This document shows positions 7,528 through 20,402 of a stretch of DNA of 64,000 nucleotides, piece by piece (the stretch's first letter is position 1; each line of letters opens with the position of its first letter). Both the position numbers and the translations under genes were made by a program. The DNA lies in the NCBI RefSeq assembly GCF_040327995.1, contig NZ_JBEPIJ010000009.1:72692-136691 (forward strand), written 5' to 3'. The notes under the pieces were generated by a model. It was not told the origin of the DNA. It was given only the letters and a program-made list of their open reading frames with translations, and did no database searches. The DNA comes from Solimonas thermocellulolyticum. GTDB taxonomy: Bacteria > Pseudomonadota > Gammaproteobacteria > Nevskiales > Nevskiaceae.

Positions 7528-8376
7528 TCATCCGCCCCGGTCTGCGGACAATTGTGCTTCGAGCATCCCGCTGGCCTTCACCGTGCGGTCGAGCTCGACC
7601 AGCGTCGTCAACAGTGACTCGATGTACCCGAGCGGCAGCGAGTTGGGTCCATCGCACAGTGCCTGGTCCGGACGCGGATGGGTTTCCATGAACACACCGG
7701 CGACGCCGGCGCCGACGGCGGCGCGCGCCAGCACCGGAATCATCTCGCGCATGCCGCCGGAGGCGTGTCCCTGCCCGCCCGGCAGTTGCACGGTGTGGGT
7801 GCTGTCGAAGACCACCGGTGCGAACTTGCGCATGATCGCCAGGCCGCGCATGTCGGCAACCAGGTTGTTGTAGCCGAAGGAAAAGCCACGTTCGCACAGC
7901 AGGAATTGATGGGGGGCGACGGCCGTCATCTTGTCGATGACGTTGCCCATCTCCCACGGCGACATGAACTGGCCTTTCTTGACGTTCACGGGCCGGCCGG
8001 TGCGCGCGACGTTCTGCATGAAGTTGGTCTGCCGGCACAAAAAGGCCGGCGTCTGGATCACGTCGACGACGCTGGCGACCTCATTGAGTGGCGTATCCTC
8101 GTGGACGTCGGTGAGCACCGGCACGCCGATCTGCCGCTTGACGCTCTCCAGGATCTCGAGGCCCTTCTGCAGGCCGGGGCCGCGGTAGCTCTGGTGCGAG
8201 CTGCGGTTGGCCTTGTCGAAAGAGCCTTTGAAGATATACAGCACGCCCAGACGCTCGGCGATCGGCTTGATATGCCCGGCCACTTCCAGCGCCAGGGCTT
8301 CCGATTCCAGCGTATCGGGACCGGCGATCAGGAAGATCGGCGCGGTGCCGCCGACGTCGCGCCCGAGCAGCTTCAT
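7528..8376 (-). CDS. kdsA: 3-deoxy-8-phosphooctulonate synthase, variant metal site
   Basis: 282 aa. It condenses PEP and arabinose 5-phosphate to KDO-8-phosphate for lipopolysaccharide. FKGSFDKANRSSHQSYRGPG, VPVLTDVHEDTP, VNVKKGQFMSPWEMGN and PVVFDSTHTVQLPGGQG are diagnostic. At the position that is Cys in metal-dependent enzymes (GPCVIES) and Asn in metal-independent ones (GMNVLES), this protein has Asp (GPDTLES, about residue 21). The C-terminal loop CDGPNSLP resembles the metal-independent type. Start overlaps pyrG by 4 bp. Confidence 0.96.
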   Translation of the reverse strand: MKLLGRDVGGTAPIFLIAGPDTLESEALALEVAGHIKPIAERLGVLYIFKGSFDKANRSSHQSYRGPGLQKGLEILESVKRQIGVPVLTDVHEDTPLNEVASVVDVIQTPAFLCRQTNFMQNVARTGRPVNVKKGQFMSPWEMGNVIDKMTAVAPHQFLLCERGFSFGYNNLVADMRGLAIMRKFAPVVFDSTHTVQLPGGQGHASGGMREMIPVLARAAVGAGVAGVFMETHPRPDQALCDGPNSLPLGYIESLLTTLVELDRTVKASGMLEAQLSADRGG

Positions 8377-10052
8377 GCGACCTTCGCCGCGGCGTCGGCC
8401 GCGCTCTGGTGGGCCAGATGATGCTCGCGCGCCGCGCGCACGAAGCCCTCGAACAGCGGATGGCCGTCACGCGGCGTCGACGTGAACTCGGGATGGAACT
8501 GGCAGCCGATGAAGAACGGATGCTGGGGTAGCTCGATCATCTCGACCAGCTCGTTCTCGACCGATTCGGCGACCAGATCGAGACCGGCATCGGCGAGGCG
8601 TTGCTTGTAGTTGTTGTTGAATTCGAAGCGGTGGCGATGTCGCTCGTTGATGATCTCGGCATTGTACAGCGCGCGCGACTTGGAGCCGGCCTTGAGGCGG
8701 CAGGCCTGGGCGCCCAGGCGCATGGTGCCGCCCTTGTTGGACTCCAGCGTGCGCGTGTGCAGGCGCCCTTGGGCATCGCGCCATTCGGTGACCAGTGCGA
8801 TCACCGGATGCGGCGTCTTCGGATCGAACTCGGTGCTGTGTGCCCTCTCCAGGCCACAGACGTTGCGCGCGAACTCGATCACCGCGACCTGCATGCCCAG
8901 GCAGATGCCGAGGTAGGGAATGCGGTTCTCGCGCGCGTAGCGTGCGGCCAAGATCTTGCCCTCGATGCCGCGCTCGCCGAAGCCACCGGGCACGAGGATG
9001 GCATCGACACCCTGCAGGGCGCGCAGACCTTGCGTCTCCAGCGTCTCCGACTCGACGTAGCGGATCTTGACCCGCGTCGCGGTGTGCATGCCCGCGTGGT
9101 GCAGCGCCTCGTTGAGCGACTTGTAGGCGTCGGCCAGATCCACGTACTTGCCGACCATGGCGATCTGCACGTCGATGTCCGCCGACAGGCGCGCCTCGAC
9201 CAGGCGCTCCCAGGCGGTGAGGTCGGCCTTGCGACATTCGAGCCCGAAGTGCTGCACGACCAGATCGTCGAGGCCCTGCTGGTGCAGCCAGCCGGGAATC
9301 TTGTAGATGTCATCGACATCGACGGCGGCGATCACCGCCTTGTACGGGACATTGGTGAACAGCGCGATCTTGCGGCGTTCGCCGTCGGGCAAGGGCCGTT
9401 CGGTGCGGCACACCAGCACGTCCGGCTGGATGCCGATGCCGCGCAATTCTTTGACCGAGTGTTGCGTCGGCTTGGTCTTGAGCTCGCCCGAGGCCTTGAC
9501 GAAGGGCACCAGCGTCAGATGCATGTACAGGGCATGTGAACGCCCCAGCTCGACCCCCATCTGGCGGATCGCTTCGAGAAACGGGAGCGACTCAATGTCA
9601 CCGACGGTGCCGCCGATTTCGACGATGCAGATGTCGGCGCCGGCCGCACCCTTGAGCACGCTGGCCTGGATCTCGTCGGTGATGTGCGGAATCACCTGGA
9701 CGGTCTTACCCAGGTAATCGCCGCGACGCTCCTTGTCGAGCACGTTGCGATAAACCTGGCCGGTGGTCAGGTTGGACCAGCGCGTGGTCTTGCCCCGCAA
9801 GAAGCGCTCGTAGTGCCCCAGGTCCAGATCGGTCTCGGCGCCGTCTTCGGTGACGAACACCTCGCCGTGCTGGAACGGGCTCATCGTCCCGGCATCCACG
9901 TTGATGTACGGGTCGAGCTTGATCATGCTGACCTTCAAGCCCCGCGATTCGAGGATCGCGCCCAGCGACGCCGCGGCGATGCCCTTGCCCAGTGAAGACA
10001 CCACGCCCCCGGTCACGAAAATGTATCGCGTCTGATGCGGCGCGTCGGCCAT
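8373..10052 (-). CDS. pyrG: CTP synthase
   Basis: 559 aa, two domains. The N-terminal amidoligase starts TRYIFVTGGVVSSLGKGIAA (P-loop-like) with KLDPYINVDAGTMSPFQHGE. The C-terminal class I glutamine amidotransferase has the nucleophile block YLGICLGMQVAVIEF and the His-Glu pair in CQFHPEFTSTP. It makes CTP from UTP, ATP and glutamine. Translationally coupled to kdsA; the 53 bp before it separate it from tilS. Confidence 0.98.
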   Translation of the reverse strand: MADAPHQTRYIFVTGGVVSSLGKGIAAASLGAILESRGLKVSMIKLDPYINVDAGTMSPFQHGEVFVTEDGAETDLDLGHYERFLRGKTTRWSNLTTGQVYRNVLDKERRGDYLGKTVQVIPHITDEIQASVLKGAAGADICIVEIGGTVGDIESLPFLEAIRQMGVELGRSHALYMHLTLVPFVKASGELKTKPTQHSVKELRGIGIQPDVLVCRTERPLPDGERRKIALFTNVPYKAVIAAVDVDDIYKIPGWLHQQGLDDLVVQHFGLECRKADLTAWERLVEARLSADIDVQIAMVGKYVDLADAYKSLNEALHHAGMHTATRVKIRYVESETLETQGLRALQGVDAILVPGGFGERGIEGKILAARYARENRIPYLGICLGMQVAVIEFARNVCGLERAHSTEFDPKTPHPVIALVTEWRDAQGRLHTRTLESNKGGTMRLGAQACRLKAGSKSRALYNAEIINERHRHRFEFNNNYKQRLADAGLDLVAESVENELVEMIELPQHPFFIGCQFHPEFTSTPRDGHPLFEGFVRAAREHHLAHQSAADAAAKVA

Positions 10053-10105
10053 GGGACATAACGGCGGTGGGTTTCGCGAATTTTACGTGAGCTTCGCGCG
10101 TTCAC

Positions 10106-11044
10106 TCAATTGGATACGCGCCGCGACAGATACAAGCGGCCGCGATGTCGGCGCACCTCACCGTCCCCGCACACCAGCAGCGGCGTGGCATCGCCGCGTG
10201 CGCGCAGCACGCTGCGCTCCAGTTCGGCGTACCAGGACTGCGGTGGCGGCAGAAGACCGAGCGCGCACCAGCGGTGATAGATCAGGTTGCGGCGCCGCTC
10301 GGCCGTAAGCCTCAGCAGCGCGGCGACGTCGAGCGCATCACCGTCGGCGCAGCGCGCGGCGTCCTCGTCCGCGAGCTGCGCCAGCAGGCGCTCGGCGCCC
10401 TGTGCGTGCGCCGCCAGCTTGGCGAGCTGCGTCGGTGCCGACGGAAAGTGCGCAGCCAAAAGCGGCATCACCTGCCGGCGTAGGAAGGCGCGGGTATAAC
10501 GCGGATCGTCATTGTGCGGATCCTCGATCCAGTCGATGCCGCGCTCGCGCGCGATCTCGCGCAGCCGTGCGCGGCTCACCGCGAGCAGCGGCCGCCACAG
10601 CAGACCCTCGCCCAGCGGCTCGGTCGCCCGCATCGCGCCCAGACCGGCGATGCCGCAACCGCGCAGCGCCCGCATCAGCACGGTTTCGGCCTGATCGTCG
10701 CGATGATGTGCCAGCGCCAGCACGTCGCCGGCGCGCAGCAGCGGCACGAAGGCCGCGTAGCGCGCCGCGCGCGCCGCCGCCTCCGGCCCCTGGGGATGAC
10801 GTCGGTCCGGTGCCACACGCAGCACGCGCAGCGCGATCCCGCGCATCCGACAGAAGCGCCGGCAATGGCGCGCCCAGTCGTCGGCCGGCTGCTGCAGGCC
10901 GTGGTGCACGTGCACGGCACGCACCGGCAGGCCGCAGGCGTGCAGCAGATCGAGCAGAACGGCGGAATCGCAGCCGCCGCTGTAGCCGACCCAGAGGCGC
11001 CCACGAGGCCCGAGCGGCGGCGGCGGCAGCTTGAGCGCCGGCAC
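10106..11044 (-). CDS. tilS: tRNA(Ile)-lysidine synthase, short form
   Basis: 312 aa. It modifies C34 of tRNA-Ile(CAU) to lysidine so that AUA is read correctly. The PP-loop ATPase motif GYSGGCDSAVLLDLL is at residues 20-34. LALAHHRDDQAETVLMRALR and LLWRPLLAVSRARLREIARE are further TilS hallmarks. E. coli TilS has about 430 residues; this one stops after the central substrate-binding domain and lacks the C-terminal tRNA-binding domain, resembling short TilS forms such as that of Aquifex. It lies 10 bp downstream of accA, as is common. Confidence 0.92.
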   Translation of the reverse strand: MPALKLPPPPLGPRGRLWVGYSGGCDSAVLLDLLHACGLPVRAVHVHHGLQQPADDWARHCRRFCRMRGIALRVLRVAPDRRHPQGPEAAARAARYAAFVPLLRAGDVLALAHHRDDQAETVLMRALRGCGIAGLGAMRATEPLGEGLLWRPLLAVSRARLREIARERGIDWIEDPHNDDPRYTRAFLRRQVMPLLAAHFPSAPTQLAKLAAHAQGAERLLAQLADEDAARCADGDALDVAALLRLTAERRRNLIYHRWCALGLLPPPQSWYAELERSVLRARGDATPLLVCGDGEVRRHRGRLYLSRRVSN

Positions 11045-11054
11045 GACGCTGCGC

Positions 11055-12017
<963 letters not shown>

Positions 12018-12062
12018 GGAATGCCTTTGACGCTCCCCGAGCCGGTCCGCAGGGCGGCTCGG

Positions 12063-15664
<3,602 letters not shown>

Positions 15665-15668
<4 letters not shown>

Positions 15669-16300
15669 GCGCGCACCGTCAGATCGAGCGAGCCCTGCTT
15701 GCACGGCGCGAAGCTCATGCGATGAATCGGGCTCGGACCCAGTCGGCGCAGCGCCGCCAGATGCGCGCGCGTGCCATAGCCCTTGTGTTGCGCGAAACCA
15801 TAACCGGGGTGGCTGCGGTCGAGCGCGCACATCGCGCGGTCGCGCGCGACCTTGGCGAGGATGCTCGCCGCCATGATCGCCGGTTCGAGCGCATCGCCGC
15901 CGACGATGGTGCGCACGGGGCAGGCCAGCGGCGGCGCCTGGTTGCCGTCGACCCAGGCCTCCTGCGGCGGCCTGCGCAGGCCGGCGACCGCGCGCTGCAT
16001 CGCCAGCCAGGTTGCACGCAAGATGTCGAGCGAATCGATCTCAGCCGCATCGGCCCAGGCGATGCTGCGGTCGATCGCGCAGGCGTGGATTTCGTCGAAC
16101 AAGACCTCGCGTCGAGCCGCCGACAGCTTCTTCGAATCCTTGAGGCCCGGCGGTATCCGCGCGCCGAACACCACCGCCGCCGCATAGACCGGACCGGCCA
16201 GACAGCCGCGCCCGGCTTCGTCGATACCGGCGATGGCGCCCACCGGCAGCGTGGACTGCCCGGCGCTCGGCAGCTCGCACCGCGGCGCTGTCCCGCTCAT
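15665..16300 (-). CDS. rnhB: Ribonuclease HII
   Basis: 211 aa. It cuts RNA-DNA hybrids and removes misincorporated ribonucleotides. The catalytic block AIAGIDEAGRGCLAGPVYAA begins near residue 23, LKDSKKLSAARRE follows, and ASILAKVARDRAM and YGFAQHKGYGTRAHLAAL are the remaining family motifs. Both ends overlap neighbours by 4 bp (lpxB upstream, dnaE downstream). Confidence 0.97.
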
Positions 16301-17454
16301 GCCGGATCCAGCATGGCATCAAGGATCTGCGCGGCGCGCGCGCCGGCATTGCAGCGCAAGCTGGCGCGTACCGGCACGAAGGCATCGAGCTGGCGCGCGC
16401 GCAGCGACGGTTCGCGCAACAACGCGAGCAGCTCGTTCGCCAGCGCCAGCGGCGTCGCCGCATCCTGCAATAGCTCCGGCACGACCGGGGCCGCGCACAA
16501 GAGGTTCGGCAGGCTCACATGGCGGGTCTTGAGCAAACCCAGACGCAGCATCAAGAACGCCGTCAGCGCACTGCCGCGGTAGGCGACCACCATCGGCCGC
16601 CCGGTCAGGAGCGCCTCCAGCGTCGCCGTGCCCGAGGCAACGAGCACCGCATCGCCGGCGCGCAGGGCCGCGCGCGAATCGCCGTCGATCAGCGTCCACG
16701 GCAGCGCCGGTGCGTGCTTTGCGATCGCGCGCTCGATGCCGGCGCGCAGCGCGGGCTTGGCCACCGGCGTGATCGCGTGAAGATCCGGCAGCACGCGATG
16801 CAGCGCCGCGGCCGCCTGCGCGAACACCGGCGCCAGATAGCGGATCTCGCTGCCACGGCTGCCTGGCATCACCGTCAGCAACGGGCCGCCGGACGGCAGC
16901 GCCAGCGCTCGGCGCGCGGCGGCGGCGTCCGTGTCCGCCTCGATCTCGTCGGCGAGCGGATGGCCGATGTAATCCGCGGCCACGCCGTGCCCGGCGTACC
17001 AGTCCGGCTCGAACGGGAACAGACAAAGCATGCGCTCGACCGCGCGCGCGATGGTCTTGACCCGACCGGCGCGCCACGCCCACACAGTGGGACTGACCAC
17101 GTGCACCGTGCGCAGGCCGGCTTCCCGCAGGCGCCGTTCGAGGCCCAGGTTGAAATCCGGCGCATCGATGCCGACGACCAGATCCGGACGTTCGCGCAGC
17201 AGGCGCTCGGCCAGCGAGCGACGCAGCCGCAGCAACCGTGGCAGTTCGCGCAGCACCTCGGCGAGCCCCATGACCGACAGCGCCTCGATCGACTCGATGG
17301 CCTGGCAGCCGGCGGCGACCATGCGCGGACCGGCGACGCCATAGCAGTGCACGTCGGCTCGTCGCGCGCGCAAGGCGCGGATGATCGCGCCGCCGAGGAT
17401 GTCGCCGGAGATCTCGCCGGCGATGAAGGCGACGCGCGGCGCGGCGCGTGTCAT
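16297..17454 (-). CDS. lpxB: Lipid-A-disaccharide synthase
   Basis: 385 aa GT-B glycosyltransferase that joins UDP-diacylglucosamine and lipid X. AGEISGDILGGAIIRAL at the N-terminus, VVGIDAPDFNLGLERRLREA, VSPTVWAWRAGRVKTI, VMPGSRGSEIRYLAPVFAQA and VASGTATLEALLTGRPMVVA are diagnostic. It overlaps lpxA and rnhB by 4 bp each, continuing the coupled lpxD-fabZ-lpxA-lpxB block. The C-terminus lies at the membrane surface in the family. Confidence 0.97.
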   Translation of the reverse strand: MTRAAPRVAFIAGEISGDILGGAIIRALRARRADVHCYGVAGPRMVAAGCQAIESIEALSVMGLAEVLRELPRLLRLRRSLAERLLRERPDLVVGIDAPDFNLGLERRLREAGLRTVHVVSPTVWAWRAGRVKTIARAVERMLCLFPFEPDWYAGHGVAADYIGHPLADEIEADTDAAAARRALALPSGGPLLTVMPGSRGSEIRYLAPVFAQAAAALHRVLPDLHAITPVAKPALRAGIERAIAKHAPALPWTLIDGDSRAALRAGDAVLVASGTATLEALLTGRPMVVAYRGSALTAFLMLRLGLLKTRHVSLPNLLCAAPVVPELLQDAATPLALANELLALLREPSLRARQLDAFVPVRASLRCNAGARAAQILDAMLDPA

Positions 17455-18230
17455 CGCGACAGCGCGCGCTTCGATGACTCGATGAAGGCGAGCATGCGGC
17501 CCACGTGCGGTGAGCGCTTCGCCATCTCGGCCAGCCGCAGCTTGACCTCGCTCATGAGCGCGCCCGATAGATAGATCACCTTGTAGGCGTCCTTGATCGC
17601 CTCGATGTCCTGAGCCGTGAAGCCGCGGCGCTTCAGACCCTCGGTGTTGATGCCGCGCGGACGCGCCGGCTGGCCCTCGGCGATCACGAACGGCGGCAGG
17701 TCACGCAGCACGACCGCACCGCCACCGGTATAGGCATGCGCGCCGATGCGACAGAACTGGTGTACCAGCGTATAGCCGCCGAGACCGACATGGTCTTCGA
17801 CGGTCACGTGCCCGGCCAGCGTCGTGCCATTGGCCAATACCGTCTGCGAGCCGATTAGGCAGTCGTGCGCGATATGGCACTGCGCCATGATCCAGTTGTC
17901 GTCGCCGACCCGGGTCAGGCCCTGCTCCTTGAGCGTGCCCCGCTGGATGGTCACATACTCGCGGATGGTGTTGCCGTTGCCGATCTCCACGCGCGTGTCG
18001 TCGTCGTGGCGTGCCGTCTTGTCCTGCGAGATCTCGCCGAGGGAGGCGAACTGGAAGATCCGGTTGTCACGGCCGATCGTCATCGGACCGCGCAGCACCA
18101 CGTGCGGCCCGATCCAGGTATTGGCCCCGATGCGCACACCGGCACCGATCACCGTGTACGGGCCGACTTCGACGGTATCGTCCAGTTCGGCCTCGCGATC
18201 GACGATCGCCGTGGGGTGGATGCGACTCAT
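17451..18230 (-). CDS. lpxA: UDP-N-acetylglucosamine acyltransferase
   Basis: 259 aa left-handed beta-helix protein, with repeated hexapeptides from RIHPTAIVDREAELDDTVEV onward and a C-terminal helical domain. IMAQCHIAHDCLIGSQTV carries the catalytic His. RGINTEGLKRRGFTAQDI is the conserved helical segment. It catalyses the first committed step of lipid A synthesis. I chose the ATG at 18230 because the longer open frame is fabZ shadow; it overlaps the fabZ stop (ATGA). Confidence 0.97.
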   Translation of the reverse strand: MSRIHPTAIVDREAELDDTVEVGPYTVIGAGVRIGANTWIGPHVVLRGPMTIGRDNRIFQFASLGEISQDKTARHDDDTRVEIGNGNTIREYVTIQRGTLKEQGLTRVGDDNWIMAQCHIAHDCLIGSQTVLANGTTLAGHVTVEDHVGLGGYTLVHQFCRIGAHAYTGGGAVVLRDLPPFVIAEGQPARPRGINTEGLKRRGFTAQDIEAIKDAYKVIYLSGALMSEVKLRLAEMAKRSPHVGRMLAFIESSKRALSR

Positions 18231-18703
18231 GTGTCCGTGGTGGTATCGCGGCCGGCGTTCTTGAGTGCGCACATCATATCGGCCGCGCAGGCGAGTTCGC
18301 CGTCCACGCTGGCCTGCGCCTTGAACTTCCACAGATCGCGTTTTTGCTTGTCCAGCTCGACGCGAAAACGCAACTGGTCGCCCGGCACCACCGGCCGCTT
18401 GAAGCGGCAGGCGTCGATGCCGGCGAAGTAGAGGATGAACCCCGAATCCTTGCGCACGCCGGATTTTTGGATCGCGAGAATGCCGCAGGCCTGGGCCATG
18501 GCTTCGAGGATCAGCACGCCCGGCATCGTCGGCAGCCCCGGGAAATGACCGGGGAAGAACGGCTCGTTGTAGGTCACGTTCTTGATGGCCGTGAGCACCC
18601 GCCCATCGTCCTCGATCGACAGCACCCGATCGACCAGCAGGAACGGGTAGCGGTGCGGCAGCAGGTTCAGAATCTCGCCAATATCGAGCATCGTTCCAGA
18701 CAT
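18227..18703 (-). CDS. fabZ: 3-hydroxyacyl-ACP dehydratase FabZ
   Basis: 158 aa from the chosen ATG (MSGTMLDIGEILNLLPHRYP). The hot-dog fold active site is visible: NEPFFPGHFPGLPTMPGVL contains the catalytic His, and ILEAMAQACG the Glu. It dehydrates beta-hydroxyacyl-ACPs in fatty acid elongation. Alternative starts are a GTG at 18715 overlapping the lpxD stop and the ATG at 18691 (MLDIGEIL), which matches the shortest family N-terminus. None has a perfect ribosome site, so the start is uncertain by 4-8 codons. Confidence 0.95.
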   Translation of the reverse strand: MSGTMLDIGEILNLLPHRYPFLLVDRVLSIEDDGRVLTAIKNVTYNEPFFPGHFPGLPTMPGVLILEAMAQACGILAIQKSGVRKDSGFILYFAGIDACRFKRPVVPGDQLRFRVELDKQKRDLWKFKAQASVDGELACAADMMCALKNAGRDTTTDT

Positions 18704-18707
18704 CGCC

Positions 18708-19766
18708 TCAAGCACCGTCCTCGTTGGCCTTGGTGTCGGAGACGGCTGCCATGCCCCGCGCGCGCTCCAGCGCCCGAACGCGCTCGTCCAGACGCCCCAG
18801 TCGTCGCACGCGCGCGACCGTCTTGCGCCACTCGCGGACCTCGTCGAGCGGCAAGCCCGAACCGTACACCCCTTTGCGCGTGATCGAACCGGTGACCATC
18901 GCGCGACCCAGCAGCACCACGTCGTCGGCGATTTCGATGTGCCCGGCGATGCCGGCCGCCCCGCCGATCATACAGCGCCGACCGATGCGGGTGCTGCCGG
19001 CGATACCGGTGCACGCGGCGATCGCGGTGTGCGCGCCGATGCGGCAGTTGTGTCCGATCTGGATCAGGTTGTCCAGGCGCACGCCGTCCTCGATCACCGT
19101 GTCCTCGATCGTGCCGCGGTCGATACAGGTGTTGGCGCCGATCTCGACGTCGTCGCCGACACGCACGCTACCGAGCTGCGGCACCTCCTCCCAGCCATCC
19201 GGACCACGCGCATTGCCGAAGCCACGCGCGCCGATCACCGCACCCGGCTGCACCTGACACCGCGCGCCGAGCCGCACGCGCGGGCCGACGTAGACGTTGG
19301 CCAGCAGGCGGCTGTGTTCGCCGACGCGCGCATCGCGGCCGATCACCACGCCCGGCCCGACGAACACACCCGGCCCGAGCTCGACGCCCGACTCGATCAC
19401 CGCCTGCGGACCGATCCAGCAGCCTTCGCCGATGCGGGCATCGGCGGCGATCCGCGCGCTGACGTCCCGCCCCGGGGCGAACGCGCGATCCGGATCGAAC
19501 AGGCGCGCGATCCGCGCATAAGCCAGATAGGGATCGGCGGCGATCAGGCCCGCACTGCGCAGACCCGCAGCGTCGCGCTCGCTGACGATGACCGCGCTGG
19601 CGGCGCTCTCGGCGAGCCGAGCGCGCAACTTGGCGTCGCTGAGAAAGGCGATGCCGCCGGCACGACCCGGCAGTAGCGTGCAGACGCCATCGATCACGAC
19701 GTCGGCATCGCCGACCAGCTTCAGCCCATGGCGCTGGGCGATCTCACCGAGAGTCAATGCCGGCAT
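18708..19766 (-). CDS. lpxD: UDP-3-O-acyl-glucosamine N-acyltransferase
   Basis: 352 aa. The N-terminal uridine-binding domain (LTLGEIAQRHGLKLVGDADV, GGIAFLSDAKLRARL) is followed by a long left-handed beta-helix of hexapeptides. The active-site segment is LIQIGHNCRIGAHTAIAA, and PGAVIGARGFGNARG is also conserved. The C-terminal tail is a predicted helix with a charged coiled-coil look. It adds the N-linked acyl chain in lipid A synthesis. It follows skp by 84 bp. Confidence 0.97.
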   Translation of the reverse strand: MPALTLGEIAQRHGLKLVGDADVVIDGVCTLLPGRAGGIAFLSDAKLRARLAESAASAVIVSERDAAGLRSAGLIAADPYLAYARIARLFDPDRAFAPGRDVSARIAADARIGEGCWIGPQAVIESGVELGPGVFVGPGVVIGRDARVGEHSRLLANVYVGPRVRLGARCQVQPGAVIGARGFGNARGPDGWEEVPQLGSVRVGDDVEIGANTCIDRGTIEDTVIEDGVRLDNLIQIGHNCRIGAHTAIAACTGIAGSTRIGRRCMIGGAAGIAGHIEIADDVVLLGRAMVTGSITRKGVYGSGLPLDEVREWRKTVARVRRLGRLDERVRALERARGMAAVSDTKANEDGA

Positions 19767-19850
19767 GGCTTCACCCCACGATCGACGTGATGCGCAGCCG
19801 CGCGGTCGGCACGATCCTGTCCACTCACGCCCGAGAGCGACGGCAAGACC

Positions 19851-20375
19851 TCAGTTGGCCGATTGCAGGCGCGCGAGCACCTCATCGGTGATATCGAGCT
19901 CATCGGCCGCGTAGACTGGGTTTTCGATCACCATGGTCACACCCTTTTCCTTGGCCACCGCCTCGATCACGCCTTTGATCTTGGTCATCATCTCGGCGAA
20001 GAGCTGACGCTCACGGGTCTGACGCTCTTCTTGGAACTGACGGGTCTTGTACTCGAAGTCGATCTTGCGCGTGTTCAGGTCCTTTTCCTTGCGCGCCCGA
20101 TCTGCGGAGCTCAGCAACTCGGCTTCGCGTTGGAACGCCTTGATGTCCTCGCCCAGCTTCTTGGCCTCGGCCTCCAGATCGTTGGCGCGCCGCTCAAACT
20201 CCTGCTTCATCTTTTCCTGCCCCTGCTTGAACTGCGGCGACTGCTGCAGCAGCTCGTTGGAGCGGATCGAAGCGATCTTCAGCTCCTGCGCCAGTGCCGG
20301 CGTGGCGACCCACGCGCAGGCGGCGACGGCGGTGGCAAAGAGTACGGTCTTGAGCATCGTCATGGTCTCTCTCAT
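19851..20375 (-). CDS. skp: Periplasmic chaperone Skp/OmpH
   Basis: 174 aa. A signal peptide (TVLFATAVAACAWVATPALA, cleavage after ALA near residue 29) leads to a small protein dominated by long charged helices (KMKQEFERRANDLEAEAKKL, QFQEERQTRERQLFAEMMTK). This is the typical jellyfish-shaped Skp fold. The C-terminus KEKGVTMVIENPVYAADELD closes the body domain. Skp holds unfolded outer-membrane proteins for BamA, encoded immediately upstream (27 bp). Confidence 0.93.
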   Translation of the reverse strand: MRETMTMLKTVLFATAVAACAWVATPALAQELKIASIRSNELLQQSPQFKQGQEKMKQEFERRANDLEAEAKKLGEDIKAFQREAELLSSADRARKEKDLNTRKIDFEYKTRQFQEERQTRERQLFAEMMTKIKGVIEAVAKEKGVTMVIENPVYAADELDITDEVLARLQSAN

Positions 20376-20402
20376 CGATAGTCCTGAAGTCGGCGGCGCC
20401 GG

